64,000 bases of DNA, from the NCBI RefSeq assembly GCF_038396785.1, contig NZ_CP151087.1, forward strand, positions 2,294,001-2,358,000, given 5' to 3'. Position 1 is the first letter of the stretch, and every line of letters begins with the position of its first letter. The DNA comes from Sphingobacterium thalpophilum. GTDB lineage: Bacteria; Bacteroidota; Bacteroidia; Sphingobacteriales; Sphingobacteriaceae. Below are positions 9,180-19,142 of the stretch, piece after piece. The notes under the pieces are model-generated. The model saw nothing but the letters and a program-made list of their open reading frames with translations. It made no database searches and had not been told where the DNA came from. A program made the translations under genes and the position numbers.

Positions 9180-10802
9180 TTATTTAGCCCAAAATATTTT
9201 AGAAGAATACTTATTTATATCTGCAGGAACATTTGCTGCATTATAACTAAATTCAGTATTTGGATATAATATTCTAGTTGGTAATTTGTCTTCCGAGGTT
9301 GCACGTGACGCTATTGAAACAAACGTCGTTCTAGCATTCGCAGTAGTGTTTAAACCAACATTCTTTGGATATCCACTGCGACGAAATTCATTCCATGCCT
9401 CATGGCCAAATAGAAAATTCAAAGCAATATACTTTTGTGTTATGATAGCTTCGCGTTTTTGTTCTTTCCCAGTCTCTTTTCTTTCAGGTTTATTAGGGTT
9501 AGACTGATCTAAATAATCTACAAATTTCACTAAATAAGTATCATTATTATCAGTTTCATATTTCGTTAAATAAGCTTGAGCATCAGCTGCACTTTTAGTA
9601 GGCGCATCACCTTCATTCATGTATAAGTAGTTATAAGATGCCATTATTCCCTTTCTAAAATAAGTTCGGGATGCTTCATCTCCACCAGAAATAAGTCCGT
9701 CTAATGCAGCTTCAGCAGCCAAAAATTGACTTTCTGCAGCTAACATCAATGGTTGACCAGCAGCAGGACCTTTGATAACGCCTAACCCTCTATAATTTGT
9801 ACCGCTTATCGTACCCGAGACTGGACGCATGACCCAGGCAGATGGCGCAACTCCAGTTGGAGGATTATCAACATTTCCAAGTTGATTTTTATTGGTTGAT
9901 ATTCCATTTGCGAAGACTAATGATGCACGTTCCGAGTCAGATATTTTAAAACCATCGTAGAAAGCCATTATATAATTGGTAGGAATAAATTGGGTTCCCC
10001 ATGTTCCCACAGCGGCATTATCAGCGCCATAAGCCCAAGTATTCCACATCGGATTTTGCTTACCCGCAATTTTGGTAAATACAGGTTGTACAATTACATC
10101 GCTTTCAATAACGCCAATATTATCTATTGTCTTATTAGCAAATGTAGCTTTACTACCAGCTCTTAACACCAACCTCAATTTCAATGTATTAGCAAATTTA
10201 GCCCACGAGGTCGTATTACCTTTGAATATAACATCTGCAGTTTTAAAATCATCACTAGCAGTAGCCGATTTAAAGAAAGCCACTGCTGCATCCAATTTTT
10301 TAGCAAGATCGACATAGATATCAGCTGCCTTGTCGTATTTAGGAGTTAGCGAAGCAGCGCCCTTTAACGCATCTGAATAAGGAACATCATTATAGGTATC
10401 CACAAGATTCGCATAATTATACACTTTCATGACCTCTGCAGCTTGTACAAAAAGGGCTTTCCCTTCGCCTGCTTTTTCTACAACATACTGAAGATCAGTC
10501 AATGTATTATATGGAGTACTCCACAAGCCAGTCATAAACCCGGTTGAAAAATCGTAGGTAATCATATCACCCCAACCAGAGACCCCGCCCGATGTAGCAT
10601 AATAACCTACTAATCGTCCGCCATAGGTATTATATGTTGGAACAGAAAGCGCTGTTGCAACCATAGCTTGAGGCAAAACAAGCTCTGGGGTCGACTGAGT
10701 CGGTGAATTTGGATTATCATTGATATCCAAAGCCTTTTTACAGGAAGAAGCTACCAATAAAGTAGACATTGCTATGGATAAATATTTTATTTTATTGTTC
10801 AT
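9180..10802 (-). CDS. SusD_2-type (SusD/RagB) outer membrane lipoprotein
   Basis: 540 aa. Lipobox VASSC then KKALDINDNPNSPTQSTPELVLPQAMVA, the hallmark of the SusD-like_2 family. Conserved helices follow (YNTLTDLQYVVEKA, YNYANLVDTYNDVPYSDALKG) and the C-terminal segment contains FLFGHEAWNEFRRSGYP. It would bind the ligand for the SusC encoded directly upstream, 11 bp away. The reading frame is intact although its SusC partner is interrupted, so any remaining protein probably lacks its channel. Confidence 0.92.
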   Translation of the reverse strand: MNNKIKYLSIAMSTLLVASSCKKALDINDNPNSPTQSTPELVLPQAMVATALSVPTYNTYGGRLVGYYATSGGVSGWGDMITYDFSTGFMTGLWSTPYNTLTDLQYVVEKAGEGKALFVQAAEVMKVYNYANLVDTYNDVPYSDALKGAASLTPKYDKAADIYVDLAKKLDAAVAFFKSATASDDFKTADVIFKGNTTSWAKFANTLKLRLVLRAGSKATFANKTIDNIGVIESDVIVQPVFTKIAGKQNPMWNTWAYGADNAAVGTWGTQFIPTNYIMAFYDGFKISDSERASLVFANGISTNKNQLGNVDNPPTGVAPSAWVMRPVSGTISGTNYRGLGVIKGPAAGQPLMLAAESQFLAAEAALDGLISGGDEASRTYFRKGIMASYNYLYMNEGDAPTKSAADAQAYLTKYETDNNDTYLVKFVDYLDQSNPNKPERKETGKEQKREAIITQKYIALNFLFGHEAWNEFRRSGYPKNVGLNTTANARTTFVSIASRATSEDKLPTRILYPNTEFSYNAANVPADINKYSSKIFWAK

Positions 10803-12835
10803 GAGATTCGATATTAAAAAGTTAAACTAACAGAAAAACCAACGTAACGAGACGGCGGTGTTTGACTTAAACCTGTCAAACCAAGCGCATTTCCATTGGA
10901 TGATCCGTTTCCATCAGAATATTCTGGATCGGTATAAACATTTGTAGCAGGTGTCCATAGAAACAAGTTACGACCTTGTACACTCACTCGAGCCTTCTTA
11001 ATCACATTTTGACCGGCAAGAAAAGATTTCGGTAAATTATAAGACAATGACATTTCACGGATTTTCCAGAATGCTGCTGAAGTCACATAGGTTTCGTCAA
11101 TATTTCGTCGTCCAGTAGCCATTGTCCAATAATCAGCTCCACCATCATAAACAGTAATGTTTGTATTTTTTACATAAGAATTTGTTGCTTCATCCCAATA
11201 AGATGAATTTGGAATAACAAATCGTTCACGATCGTAAGCAACGGTATTTATTCCTGATCCGGAGAAATCAAACAAATCTGCTCCATTATTAAAGATATAG
11301 TTACCTGTACGATACTCAGCACTTGTGTAAAATGTTAGATCTTTATAAGATAATGACAAGTTTAAACCTAGTGTATGCGTTGGAAGCGCTGCTCCCAGCA
11401 CCTTCAATGTACCATCTGTAGTTGGATATCCTGTAATACGATCCACAATAATACGTCCTTCAGGATCTCTATTATAAGTAGAACCCATGATTACAGGGAA
11501 AGCTTCGCCTTTTACTGCGTAAGATCCTGTACCACCTGTGTACGTAGCCAAAGCCAACTGGTCTAAACCTTCTGCAATTTCGACAACCTTATTCTGAATA
11601 TAAGTAAAATTTCCGCCTAAAGTCAAGTCCCAATCTGCCGTACGGATTGGTGATACGCTTAGTCTCGATTCGATACCTTTACCTGTGGTTGTTCCTGCAT
11701 TCAGTAAATATTTATTATAACCAGATGCCCAAGAAATATCTGTTGGAACTGTATTGTCTGTTGTTTTATTATTAAAATATGTAACATCTGCAGATACCCT
11801 ATTATTCCACCATGCAGATTCAAAACCAAATTCAATAGATCGCGTCATTTCCGGCTTTAATCCAGGCTGAACTATCTGATTACCAACTGTATGACCGCCA
11901 ATTCCATTATATGGATATCCGGAACCTTGGCCAAAAGTAGGTACCGTTGCATAGGCTCCAAAGTTGGATGAGCTACCAACGTTGACTTGACCTACTTTAG
12001 ATAAACTCCCTCTTAGCTTCAAAAAGTTCAATGGTTGAAAATCTTTTAATGCTTCAATTGCATCAGTTGCAACAAATGAAACAGTTGCCCCTGGATAGAA
12101 GAATGAACGATTGTCTGGATCTAAAATTGAAACCCAATCATTACGTCCCGTTAATGTCAAAAATAAATAATTTTTGTAGGCTACATCAATTTTACCAGCT
12201 AGACCAAAAGTTCTCGCTAGATAATCCGCTTGGCCTGTAGATGGAGGATTCAAACTATTTCCCTGATTGTAAATACCATCGACAACCAAACCATTAACTG
12301 TAGCTGACAAATTCGAAGATTGATTCTGAACATATTGAAATAACGCCGTATAGTCGAATTTGAAATCTCCGTTTGTATGTGTCGCATGTGCATTAAAATC
12401 AGACACTATACTTGTAGCATAACTTGCAGCATCAGAGACGCTACCAGTAATATTAGTTCCTTTATATGCACCATGCAAACCAGCAGCATAAGGTGTAAAG
12501 GTGAATTTACCAGTCGTATATTTATAGGATTGATTAGAAGTGGTCATACCCACACGTCCCATAAAGTCTAACCAAGACAAAGGTTTAAAATTCAATTCCA
12601 CATTACCCATGAAATAATCATTCCTAATTTTTTGGCGATTATTTGCGGCAATAAAATAAGGGTTATTATAGTAAGCGTTATAATAACCATTTGGATTTGC
12701 AAAAGGATTATTTTGCCAATCTTTATAGCTTGTTAACGGCACCTGACCCGGAGATTGCAAAACCGCATCATAAATATTTGCGTTTGCAGATGTTTGATCG
12801 TATCTATTTTGAGCGTAATATGAAGTATAATTAAT

Positions 12836-12844
12836 ATTGAGAAT
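12836..12844. repeat. Target-site duplication, left copy (ATTGAGAAT)
   Basis: Nine bases identical to 14259-14267, flanking the IS4-family element. Confidence 0.92.
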
Positions 12845-14258
12845 CACTATCAAACGGATAAACACACAAATGAGTAATATTCCTTCATAAAACATTGTTT
12901 TTCAATATGTTTTTATAAGAATACAAAAACTCACCTCTCTGTTTTTCAGAACAATTCTGTCTGTATCCAAGGTGGTTTTCTTCGTTTTTTCTGTTTCGTG
13001 TAAGTTCTCCTGCTGTTCTGTACCATCCAAAATATTTCCAGATGGCTGATTAAATGAATCCTGATGAGTGCCGCAATGGTAGAAAATGCCTTTTTGCTCT
13101 TTGATTTTACACGTAGAACTTGCAACAGTAGCTGTGCAATCAGGGTACACCAAATTTGGGTTTTGATGCCGTTTTCTGTTTCGGAATAAAAATAATGTAA
13201 CTGGAAGTTTTGTTTGAGTTTTTTGAACAATAGTTCAATGTTCCAACGAAGTTTGTACAAAAAAGCGACTTCTTCCCGGCTGATTTCAAAATTATTGGTG
13301 ATAAACTCAAAAATCCGCCCTTTATCATCCCTGTAGTTTACTTTTCTGAGGCATAAAGTCTTTTGCTTATTGTCTTCTTTGTAAATGAGATGAACGTGCT
13401 CTTCCAGCAAAACACCGGATTCTCCGTCTTGCAACTCTTGTCTGAAGAGTTCTTCCTCTACTTGATATACCGCATTTTTCTTCAATCTGCACACAAAATT
13501 GACTTGTTGCTCCGTCCAATGGGCAAATTGCAGGTAATGATTGTAAGCTCTGTCAAAAACAATCATGCTGTGGGCTGCCAGATTCAAATACTGAAGAAAA
13601 TTTTTGTCGTGCAGTTTAGCTTCGCTGATTTTCACAAATTCAGGCGTATCGCTGTGGGCATCTGTCATCATGTGTACTTTCAGTCCGCCTTTTTTCTTTC
13701 CTTCGTTCTTGGGGTTTCTGCCTACTCCTTTCATAATGTCTGAAAACAAGCGTATGGTACTGGAATCGAAGATAAAAAGCTTGGCAAAAGAAACATTATC
13801 AATACGGCTGACCGACAAAACGGACTTGAAATGTTCCAATAACATAAAATAGACATCCTTGAAAAATTCATTGTCCCTGCCCCGAAGCCCATCGCCTGCC
13901 GTGCTCTTGGCGGGAGATTTTTCCATTCCCAAATAATTGAGTTTCCCTGCCAAACCTTGCATCCCATCGCATATTTCACCCATAGAATCGCATCGGCTGA
14001 ATATGCCGAAAAGCATCGTCATCAAATGCGTCCACGAATCAAATGTTTTATAATATCGGTCTGATTGATGCTTGTTAACCAATAAATCAAACTTGTTGCG
14101 GGGGATAAATTGCAATATTTGTTTGAAAATTGGCTGACCGACTAAATTCTTTTCTGTATTTTTATGGCTCATATTTTTAGTGTGTAGTAAAACTAAAATA
14201 TGAAAAAAGGAGCTACCTGAACAGATGGCTCCTTATATTTTTTTGTCGGTTAGTAGTG
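12845..14258 (-). mobile_element. IS4-family insertion sequence, 1414 bp, complete
   Basis: Bounded by 9-bp direct repeats ATTGAGAAT (12836-12844 and 14259-14267). The ends are imperfect inverted repeats: CACTATCAAACGG on the left against CACTACTAACCGA read inward from the right. It encodes one transposase on the minus strand, the same orientation as the interrupted SusC gene. The 9-bp duplication fits several IS4 subgroups. The frame and both ends look intact, so the copy may still be able to move. Confidence 0.93.
12946..14172 (-). CDS. IS4-family transposase (DUF4372 N-terminal domain)
   Basis: 408 aa. The N-terminal ~75 residues (NLVGQPIFKQILQFIPRNKF, HLMTMLFGIFSRCDSMGEI) match the DUF4372 domain typical of these transposases. 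The DDE catalytic core follows: first Asp in FIFDSSTIRLF, second in IVFDRAYNHY, Glu in the Y-(2)-R-(3)-E-(6)-K signature within YKLRWNIELLFKKLKQN. A basic C-terminus (KQKKRRKPPW) closes it. All catalytic residues are present, so it is probably functional. Confidence 0.93.
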   Translation of the reverse strand: MSHKNTEKNLVGQPIFKQILQFIPRNKFDLLVNKHQSDRYYKTFDSWTHLMTMLFGIFSRCDSMGEICDGMQGLAGKLNYLGMEKSPAKSTAGDGLRGRDNEFFKDVYFMLLEHFKSVLSVSRIDNVSFAKLFIFDSSTIRLFSDIMKGVGRNPKNEGKKKGGLKVHMMTDAHSDTPEFVKISEAKLHDKNFLQYLNLAAHSMIVFDRAYNHYLQFAHWTEQQVNFVCRLKKNAVYQVEEELFRQELQDGESGVLLEEHVHLIYKEDNKQKTLCLRKVNYRDDKGRIFEFITNNFEISREEVAFLYKLRWNIELLFKKLKQNFQLHYFYSETENGIKTQIWCTLIAQLLLQVLRVKSKSKKAFSTIAALIRIHLISHLEIFWMVQNSRRTYTKQKKRRKPPWIQTELF

Positions 14259-14267
14259 ATTGAGAAT
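14259..14267. repeat. Target-site duplication, right copy (ATTGAGAAT)
   Basis: Nine bases identical to 12836-12844 at the other end of the IS4-family element. Confidence 0.92.
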
Positions 14268-15374
14268 ATCATTTAATTTTCGACTTCCGTTTACACGAGC
14301 AGATGCTCTATTATATTTATCAAAAGGAACGGTACCTGTCGATTTTAAATATTGCCCTGAAAAACGGAAAGAGCTATTCTCATGTTTGGATGCCACGGCC
14401 AAATTTGTCATGTTTGTCACTCCTGTTTCCCAAAATTTATCCTTTCCACCATTCCACGAATAAGGTCCTGTTTGTGTTGATCCATCCTCTAGAGGATCAC
14501 CAATTTGCACTATAGAGCCATCAAAAGCAGGTCCATATTGTTGGTTTTCGTAGGGTACATAAAAGATATCATGCGCCGAATAGCCTGAACCAAAACGTTT
14601 TTGAACTTCAGGCAAAAAGTTAACATTCTCAAATGTAGTCGTATTATCGATAGTTACCTCTAATCCATTACTAGCAGCACCTCTTTTCGTTTTAATAATC
14701 AAAGCACCGTTAGAAGCTTGCGAACCATATAAGGCAGCCGCGGAAGATCCGTTTAGAACTGTAATATCTTCAACATCGTCTGGGTTTAAATTCCCCAGCA
14801 TAGAAGATGGAGAAATTACGTTGTCAATAACAATCAATGCTTGGTTATTACCAGTTAACGAACGCATCCCCCTTAACATGACACGGTAATTAGGGTTCAC
14901 ACCCGATCCTACACCTTGTACAGTAAGACCTGCGACTTTACCAGTTAAACCTGTCACGATATTGGTTGGCTTAGCCTGTTGTAAATCCTCCGCTTTAATT
15001 GTGGTCTGTGCAGCTCCAATTGAACGACGACTAGCAGTTAACCCCGCACCAGTCACAACGACTTCATCAAGAACAGATTCATTTCCACTAAGTTGTATAT
15101 TATACAAACTGGAACCTTGTGCAACTGTAATTGTTTTGTCTGAATAGCCTACAGAACGAAAGACTAAAATTTTTCCAGTAGGAACATTAATGGAATAGTT
15201 ACCGTTTGCATCGGTTTGTGTGGCTTGGTTAGTACCTTGAATAACAATAGTAACGCCTGGCAACCCCTCGCCATTTGTACCTGTCACTCGTCCACTAACC
15301 TTCTTTTCTTGGGCGAATGCTACCGAAGTGAGGATAGCACCACCCAATAAAAAACTGAGTAGTTTGTGTTTCAT

Positions 15375-15839
15375 ATGTTTATGTTTAATTAAGTATGTTT
15401 ATTTAAATTCTTGGCAATACAGCACCTTGGCTAGCGAATTTTTTACTTCTCAATAATTATTATATGCGATGTTAGTTAGTCATACATCTTTTAAGTCAAC
15501 AATGTCAGCTGTTAAAAAATGTTAAATACAAATTTATAACTTTTTTTAACTTTTGCAATGCAAGCATAACTTTGTGATAACATTTATTTCACAATAAATC
15601 ACAAACATCTGATAAACAGGTTATTATTTTTGATGCAATATTAATTAAAGTAACATTGTTTAAACAAACATATTTATTTGTATTTCCCCTCGAACCATGT
15701 TATCCATTCACTTATCTTTCATCAAATTCTATTTATTTATAATAGTATATTTTCCACTGGCGGTAAATCCGACCTTTAAATGAATGATCTCAAACGCTCT
15801 ATTCATCTGTTCGCTTCAGACTTATAGATAAGGAAATTT
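15375..15839. other. Intergenic region between FecR gene and SusC start
   Basis: 465 bp, A/T-rich, with no plausible ORF. It must contain the promoter of the SusC-SusD_2-DUF1735 operon, and if the ECF sigma factor controls that operon its target site should be here. I see no obvious strong terminator after the FecR gene, so read-through from sigma-FecR into SusC is possible. The 12 bp before the SusC ATG (15375-15386) are identical to those before the SusC gene starting at 6658. Confidence 0.55.
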
Positions 15840-17093
15840 TCATTTCATCGCTGTACGACTTTCCTTATGATCTTCAGGGCAAAAACTTATCATCCCTTTT
15901 TTCTCATACATCAACACGCCAGCATCGCGTATCACAGCATAAACTTTTTCCCTGTTGGTCCTGTAGCACACAGTCGTACTTATGAGCTTATTCGGTATGC
16001 ATTTCATATTTTTGACCGTAAATCCATGCCAGCGGCTCATCTGCCAGACAAACTCTGTCAGTGGGACATCTTTGTATTCACGTACAGCATTCGCCCATTG
16101 CGAAGCTTGTTCAAAATCCCCGTTCGTTAAATAAAATAGACTATCCCTTTGTATTTTTTCACCCTTCGGTAAATAGGATTTGATAACCGCAACTTCGTCC
16201 GAACATTGAAGCACCTGCCTTTTGTTTGATCTGCAATCAGAAACTAAAACTTCTCCGTATGATACCGTTGCTCGCGTAAACTGGGCATAAGATGCTAATT
16301 CAAACCTTCCGTAATCACTCGAAATTTTTCCATTGATAGTGTGTATTACCATCACGCTCCCAAACAGTTGGCTAGGTATGTCTATAAGCGCCTCGCCCTC
16401 GATAAACAGATGTGTACTATCTCCTTGCGTCAACGGATAACAAAGAGTTGATTGGGCATTCAGCCGGACCCGCATACCGTACGGAAATTCTATAACACAT
16501 TGCTGACGAGCAGCTGTTCTGATCACGATATCCGTCTCGTTTGCATTTACTTCCCGCCCACTGGATGATTTATCAAATTCCAATACCCCCTCGGCGGTCT
16601 TGGCGAGCGAAATACCGTTTAAATCAAGCAATACTCCGGTTGCATTCGTATCCAATCGAATGATAGATGAATCAGCAAGCATTATTGTACCTGCAGATTC
16701 AGACAATGGTATTTCCGTACCAGAGGACATACTAGCACATTCCAGACCGATTTCAGCCCTATAATCCCTGTGTTTTAACATGACAATTACAGCCGGCAGC
16801 AAAAGAAATAAAACTGCTGCTGCAGCACACCACCACCATAATTGCCGTTTCTTTTTCCTAGCTAACCGATCTCCCGCAGCCCGGATCTGTTCAAAATCAG
16901 GCCGCCACTCGATGGATAATTCGTTTGACCGATTAGTAGACATTTCTTCGATCACCTCGGCAATCATTGCATCAAATTCCTCTTCACTAAAAATTTTCTC
17001 CGCTGCTTCTAATTGATCGGATTCTGTAAAACTGATACTCGCGTCCATACGCTTCCTGATCAGTTCTTTTACATATGTTCTGTTGTAAATCAT
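15840..17093 (-). CDS. FecR-family anti-sigma factor
   Basis: 417 aa. An N-terminal cytoplasmic region (1-84) with the anti-sigma helices is followed by one membrane helix (about 85-106, WWWCAAAAVLFLLLPAVIVML) and a periplasmic FecR domain (VIEFPYGMRVRLNAQSTLCYPL). The C-terminal domain (DVPLTEFVWQMSRWHGFTVKN) matches the usual FecR tail. It should hold the ECF sigma factor at the inner membrane until a signal arrives from an outer-membrane transporter. It overlaps the sigma gene by 4 bp (ATGA), so the two are translationally coupled. Oddity: none of the four SusC proteins in the window has the STN domain that normally talks to FecR. Confidence 0.9.
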   Translation of the reverse strand: MIYNRTYVKELIRKRMDASISFTESDQLEAAEKIFSEEEFDAMIAEVIEEMSTNRSNELSIEWRPDFEQIRAAGDRLARKKKRQLWWWCAAAAVLFLLLPAVIVMLKHRDYRAEIGLECASMSSGTEIPLSESAGTIMLADSSIIRLDTNATGVLLDLNGISLAKTAEGVLEFDKSSSGREVNANETDIVIRTAARQQCVIEFPYGMRVRLNAQSTLCYPLTQGDSTHLFIEGEALIDIPSQLFGSVMVIHTINGKISSDYGRFELASYAQFTRATVSYGEVLVSDCRSNKRQVLQCSDEVAVIKSYLPKGEKIQRDSLFYLTNGDFEQASQWANAVREYKDVPLTEFVWQMSRWHGFTVKNMKCIPNKLISTTVCYRTNREKVYAVIRDAGVLMYEKKGMISFCPEDHKESRTAMK

Positions 17094-17671
17094 TTCACCT
17101 TGTAATAAACAAATAAGCCCATAAGATCTTTCAACTTTTTTCGGATCACCTTCAGTGCCCTAGACAATTTATTTTTCACCGTCTGTTCTGCCATTCCATA
17201 GGTTGCCATTAATTCCTTGTTACTCCTACCCTCAAACTTCGATTTAATGACAAGCTCCCGATCCTGGGGAGGTAATTCCTCACAAGCCTCCAAGATCAGC
17301 ATCTCAAGTTCGTTATAGGCAAATCTATCGTCTGCGCATTGACCACTAGCCATATCCAGACCGTTATCGAGCGAAATCTTATTGTATTTTGCCTCACATC
17401 TGATATAATAAAGAGCTTTATTTTTCGCTACGCGCTGCATCCAATATACAGGTGCTTCTAGCTTCGCGACCAACTGCCTTTTTTCCCAGATTACGATTAA
17501 TGTCTCATTTAATACATCTTTGACTAGATCGTCATCATCATAAATAAAACGACGGATATACTTTTCCAGACTCCCGCCATAATGCGCAAAAATCTGCTCA
17601 AGCGCTACATTAGGCTGTGAGTCTAATAATTGAAAAAAGTAACGATCGTATGTATTTGTTTCTTTTGCCAT
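17090..17671 (-). CDS. ECF-subfamily RNA polymerase sigma-70 factor
   Basis: 193 aa. Region 2 spans ~25-95 (FAHYGGSLEKYIRRFIYDDDDLVKDVLNETLIVIW), and region 4 spans ~130-180 with the HTH SNKELMATYGMAEQTVKNKLSRALK. It lacks regions 1 and 3, as expected of the ECF group. It forms a coupled pair with the FecR gene. By family it redirects RNA polymerase to a SusC/SusD operon. Candidates are the operon downstream at 15374 and the divergent MauE and TlpA-SusCD island. Confidence 0.93.
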   Translation of the reverse strand: MAKETNTYDRYFFQLLDSQPNVALEQIFAHYGGSLEKYIRRFIYDDDDLVKDVLNETLIVIWEKRQLVAKLEAPVYWMQRVAKNKALYYIRCEAKYNKISLDNGLDMASGQCADDRFAYNELEMLILEACEELPPQDRELVIKSKFEGRSNKELMATYGMAEQTVKNKLSRALKVIRKKLKDLMGLFVYYKVK

Positions 17672-17963
17672 TCGTCTATCCTCTCTAACATCATTTCAAT
17701 GAAATTTATAAACTTAAAAATCAGATACTTATAAAAAATACAGCATATTAACAGGTACGAACTAGCCTTTATTGCTAGTAGTATATAGAAGAATTAGAAG
17801 ATTAGATTTTAAATCAGTAATAAAACAAAGATAGTAAAAGCTATATAACAAACCAAGAAAAACAATATACAATACACTGATTTACAAATAGTTGAATTCA
17901 AAATTCAACCAGATACTCTTATGCTTCTTTTATAGATTAGAAAAGACATTAACAACAAAAAAA

Positions 17964-18521
17964 ATGAACGCAAGAACGGCACATATCGCAATGGAAAGCA
18001 TCCGAATCGGATTTATGGTCTTTTGGATCTATGTAGCTATAGACAAGCTCATGGAACCCAGCGCATTCCAAGCTGCTCTTCTCCGGCAACCGTTACCAAG
18101 CAGCTGGGCAAAACCTCTTTCTTTGACACTTCCTACTTTTGAGTTCACTACCGGAATCCTTTTAGCCGGTCGGTATAAAAAAATAGGATTACTGCTATCT
18201 ATAGCTTTATTATCCTCTTTCAGTGTCTATATTGCATTGGGACTACTCAATCTATATCCGCAGAAACCGTGTGGCTGCGCATCCGTATTTGAAAGTTTGT
18301 CGTGGGAATGGCACTTGGTGGTAAATATGGTCCTTTTTACGTTATCCATATTGGGATGGTACTTGACTGGCCCAACCAGCCCCATGGAAAGGTACGAGAA
18401 AAAGGATCTATCAATTGGCTTTACCTTTACACCGCCCATTCCTTTAGGTATTGTCATACTTTGTCTTTGTCACACTTCTCAAAAACACTTTCCGCGAAAA
18501 TTTGCACTATTCCCGGCTTAG
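17964..18521 (+). CDS. MauE/DoxX-like redox-associated membrane protein
   Basis: 185 aa from the ATG at 17964; a TTG frame extends to 17892 but adds no signal. Four hydrophobic helices are visible: IRIGFMVFWIYVAIDKL, FEFTTGILLAG, IGLLLSIALLSSFSVYIALGLL and WHLVVNMVLFTLSILGWYL. Between helices 3 and 4 sits the family's Cys motif KPCGCASVF followed by W....VVNMVL. MauE-type proteins help form or transfer disulfides in the periplasm. It is divergent from the sigma gene and followed by a small secreted cysteine protein, which may be its client. The last ~35 residues (KKDLSIGFTFTPP...) are not a feature I recognise in the family. Confidence 0.8.
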   Translation: MNARTAHIAMESIRIGFMVFWIYVAIDKLMEPSAFQAALLRQPLPSSWAKPLSLTLPTFEFTTGILLAGRYKKIGLLLSIALLSSFSVYIALGLLNLYPQKPCGCASVFESLSWEWHLVVNMVLFTLSILGWYLTGPTSPMERYEKKDLSIGFTFTPPIPLGIVILCLCHTSQKHFPRKFALFPA

Positions 18522-18688
18522 CCGGTATAGAAATAAATTATGACACGTGATGGACAGCCCGTAAAAATCGATCCCGAGGTATAAAACAGACTGAAACACC
18601 TCGTTAAAGCAAGGTATCAGTCATCAATAAAAAAATTGAGTTTTTTGTGGAGGTAAACTTTTTTTGCTCTTATAAAAAAGGCCTCGGT

Positions 18689-19102
18689 ATGAAAGCAATA
18701 TCTTTCATGAAAAAGCATGCGATGGTGATGTTGGCTGGCGCTGCAATAATTGGATTCAGTTCTTTTAAAGTAATTAAACTAAATAACGAAAATAAAGATA
18801 CTGACTTAATATTTACGTATGTTCCGCCAGCTGGTTCCCCAGCTCCCTATTCGGATACAAACGTAAAAAATACTGCAAATTGGCAGAGGAGTTCTATTAG
18901 CTGCTCAGATTCGGAAGACCAAGATGTCGCTTGTTCAATTGCTGTACCATCTGCCAGCACGATGAATAGTGGAAATAATATCGATCCTTCCAAAGTAACG
19001 ATCGAGACATTTCAGCACAGCACCAACAACTATGGTGTGTCTCCTTCTTCGGCGTCCACACCGCAGTACAATGATCCATTGAACAAACCTTTGGATCCAT
19101 AA
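18689..19102 (+). CDS. Small secreted protein with two cysteines, unknown function
   Basis: 137 aa from the ATG at 18689; the frame opens at 18647, but the signal peptide begins here. Residues 1-30 form an N-terminal membrane or signal helix (HAMVMLAGAAIIGFSSF). The exported part is Ser/Asn/Pro-rich with a pair of cysteines in SISCSDSEDQDVACSI and no recognisable enzyme motif. It resembles in layout the small exported proteins that accompany MauE-like genes in Sphingobacteriia (an impression, not tested). Lying directly after the MauE-like gene and facing the TlpA-SusCD operon, it could be a disulfide-bearing substrate or an outer-surface peptide. Confidence 0.65.
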   Translation: MKAISFMKKHAMVMLAGAAIIGFSSFKVIKLNNENKDTDLIFTYVPPAGSPAPYSDTNVKNTANWQRSSISCSDSEDQDVACSIAVPSASTMNSGNNIDPSKVTIETFQHSTNNYGVSPSSASTPQYNDPLNKPLDP

Positions 19103-19107
19103 ATCGA

Positions 19108-19142
19108 AAAGCCCATAGCCCCTAATTTCGGCTATGGGCTTT
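19108..19142. terminator. Bidirectional terminator between convergent genes
   Basis: AAAGCCCATAGCC pairs perfectly with GGCTATGGGCTTT around a 9-base loop, between the small secreted protein (plus) and the SusD fragment (minus). Confidence 0.85.

Larger units (their letters stand above)
10814..15374 (-). pseudogene. SusC/RagA-family TonB-dependent transporter, split by an IS4-family insertion
   Basis: The N-terminal part (15374 down to 14259, 372 codons) carries signal peptide, carboxypeptidase-D-like domain and plug (MLRGMRSLTGNNQALIVIDN, GALIIKTKRG). The barrel part (12835 down to 10814) resumes with INYTSYYAQNRYDQ. Removing 12845-14258 and one 9-bp ATTGAGAAT copy joins the parts in frame (...NDILN-INYTSYY...) to give 1045 residues, a normal SusC length. 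As it stands, the first part ends in a stop two codons into the IS, and the second part has only an IS-derived start and no signal peptide. No other lesion is visible, so the disruption looks recent. An STN domain is absent. Confidence 0.95.

Noticed and set aside
13363-13852. Plus-strand ORFs of 82-126 codons within the IS4-family element
   Set aside because: They are antisense to an intact transposase and made of hydrophobic low-complexity sequence.
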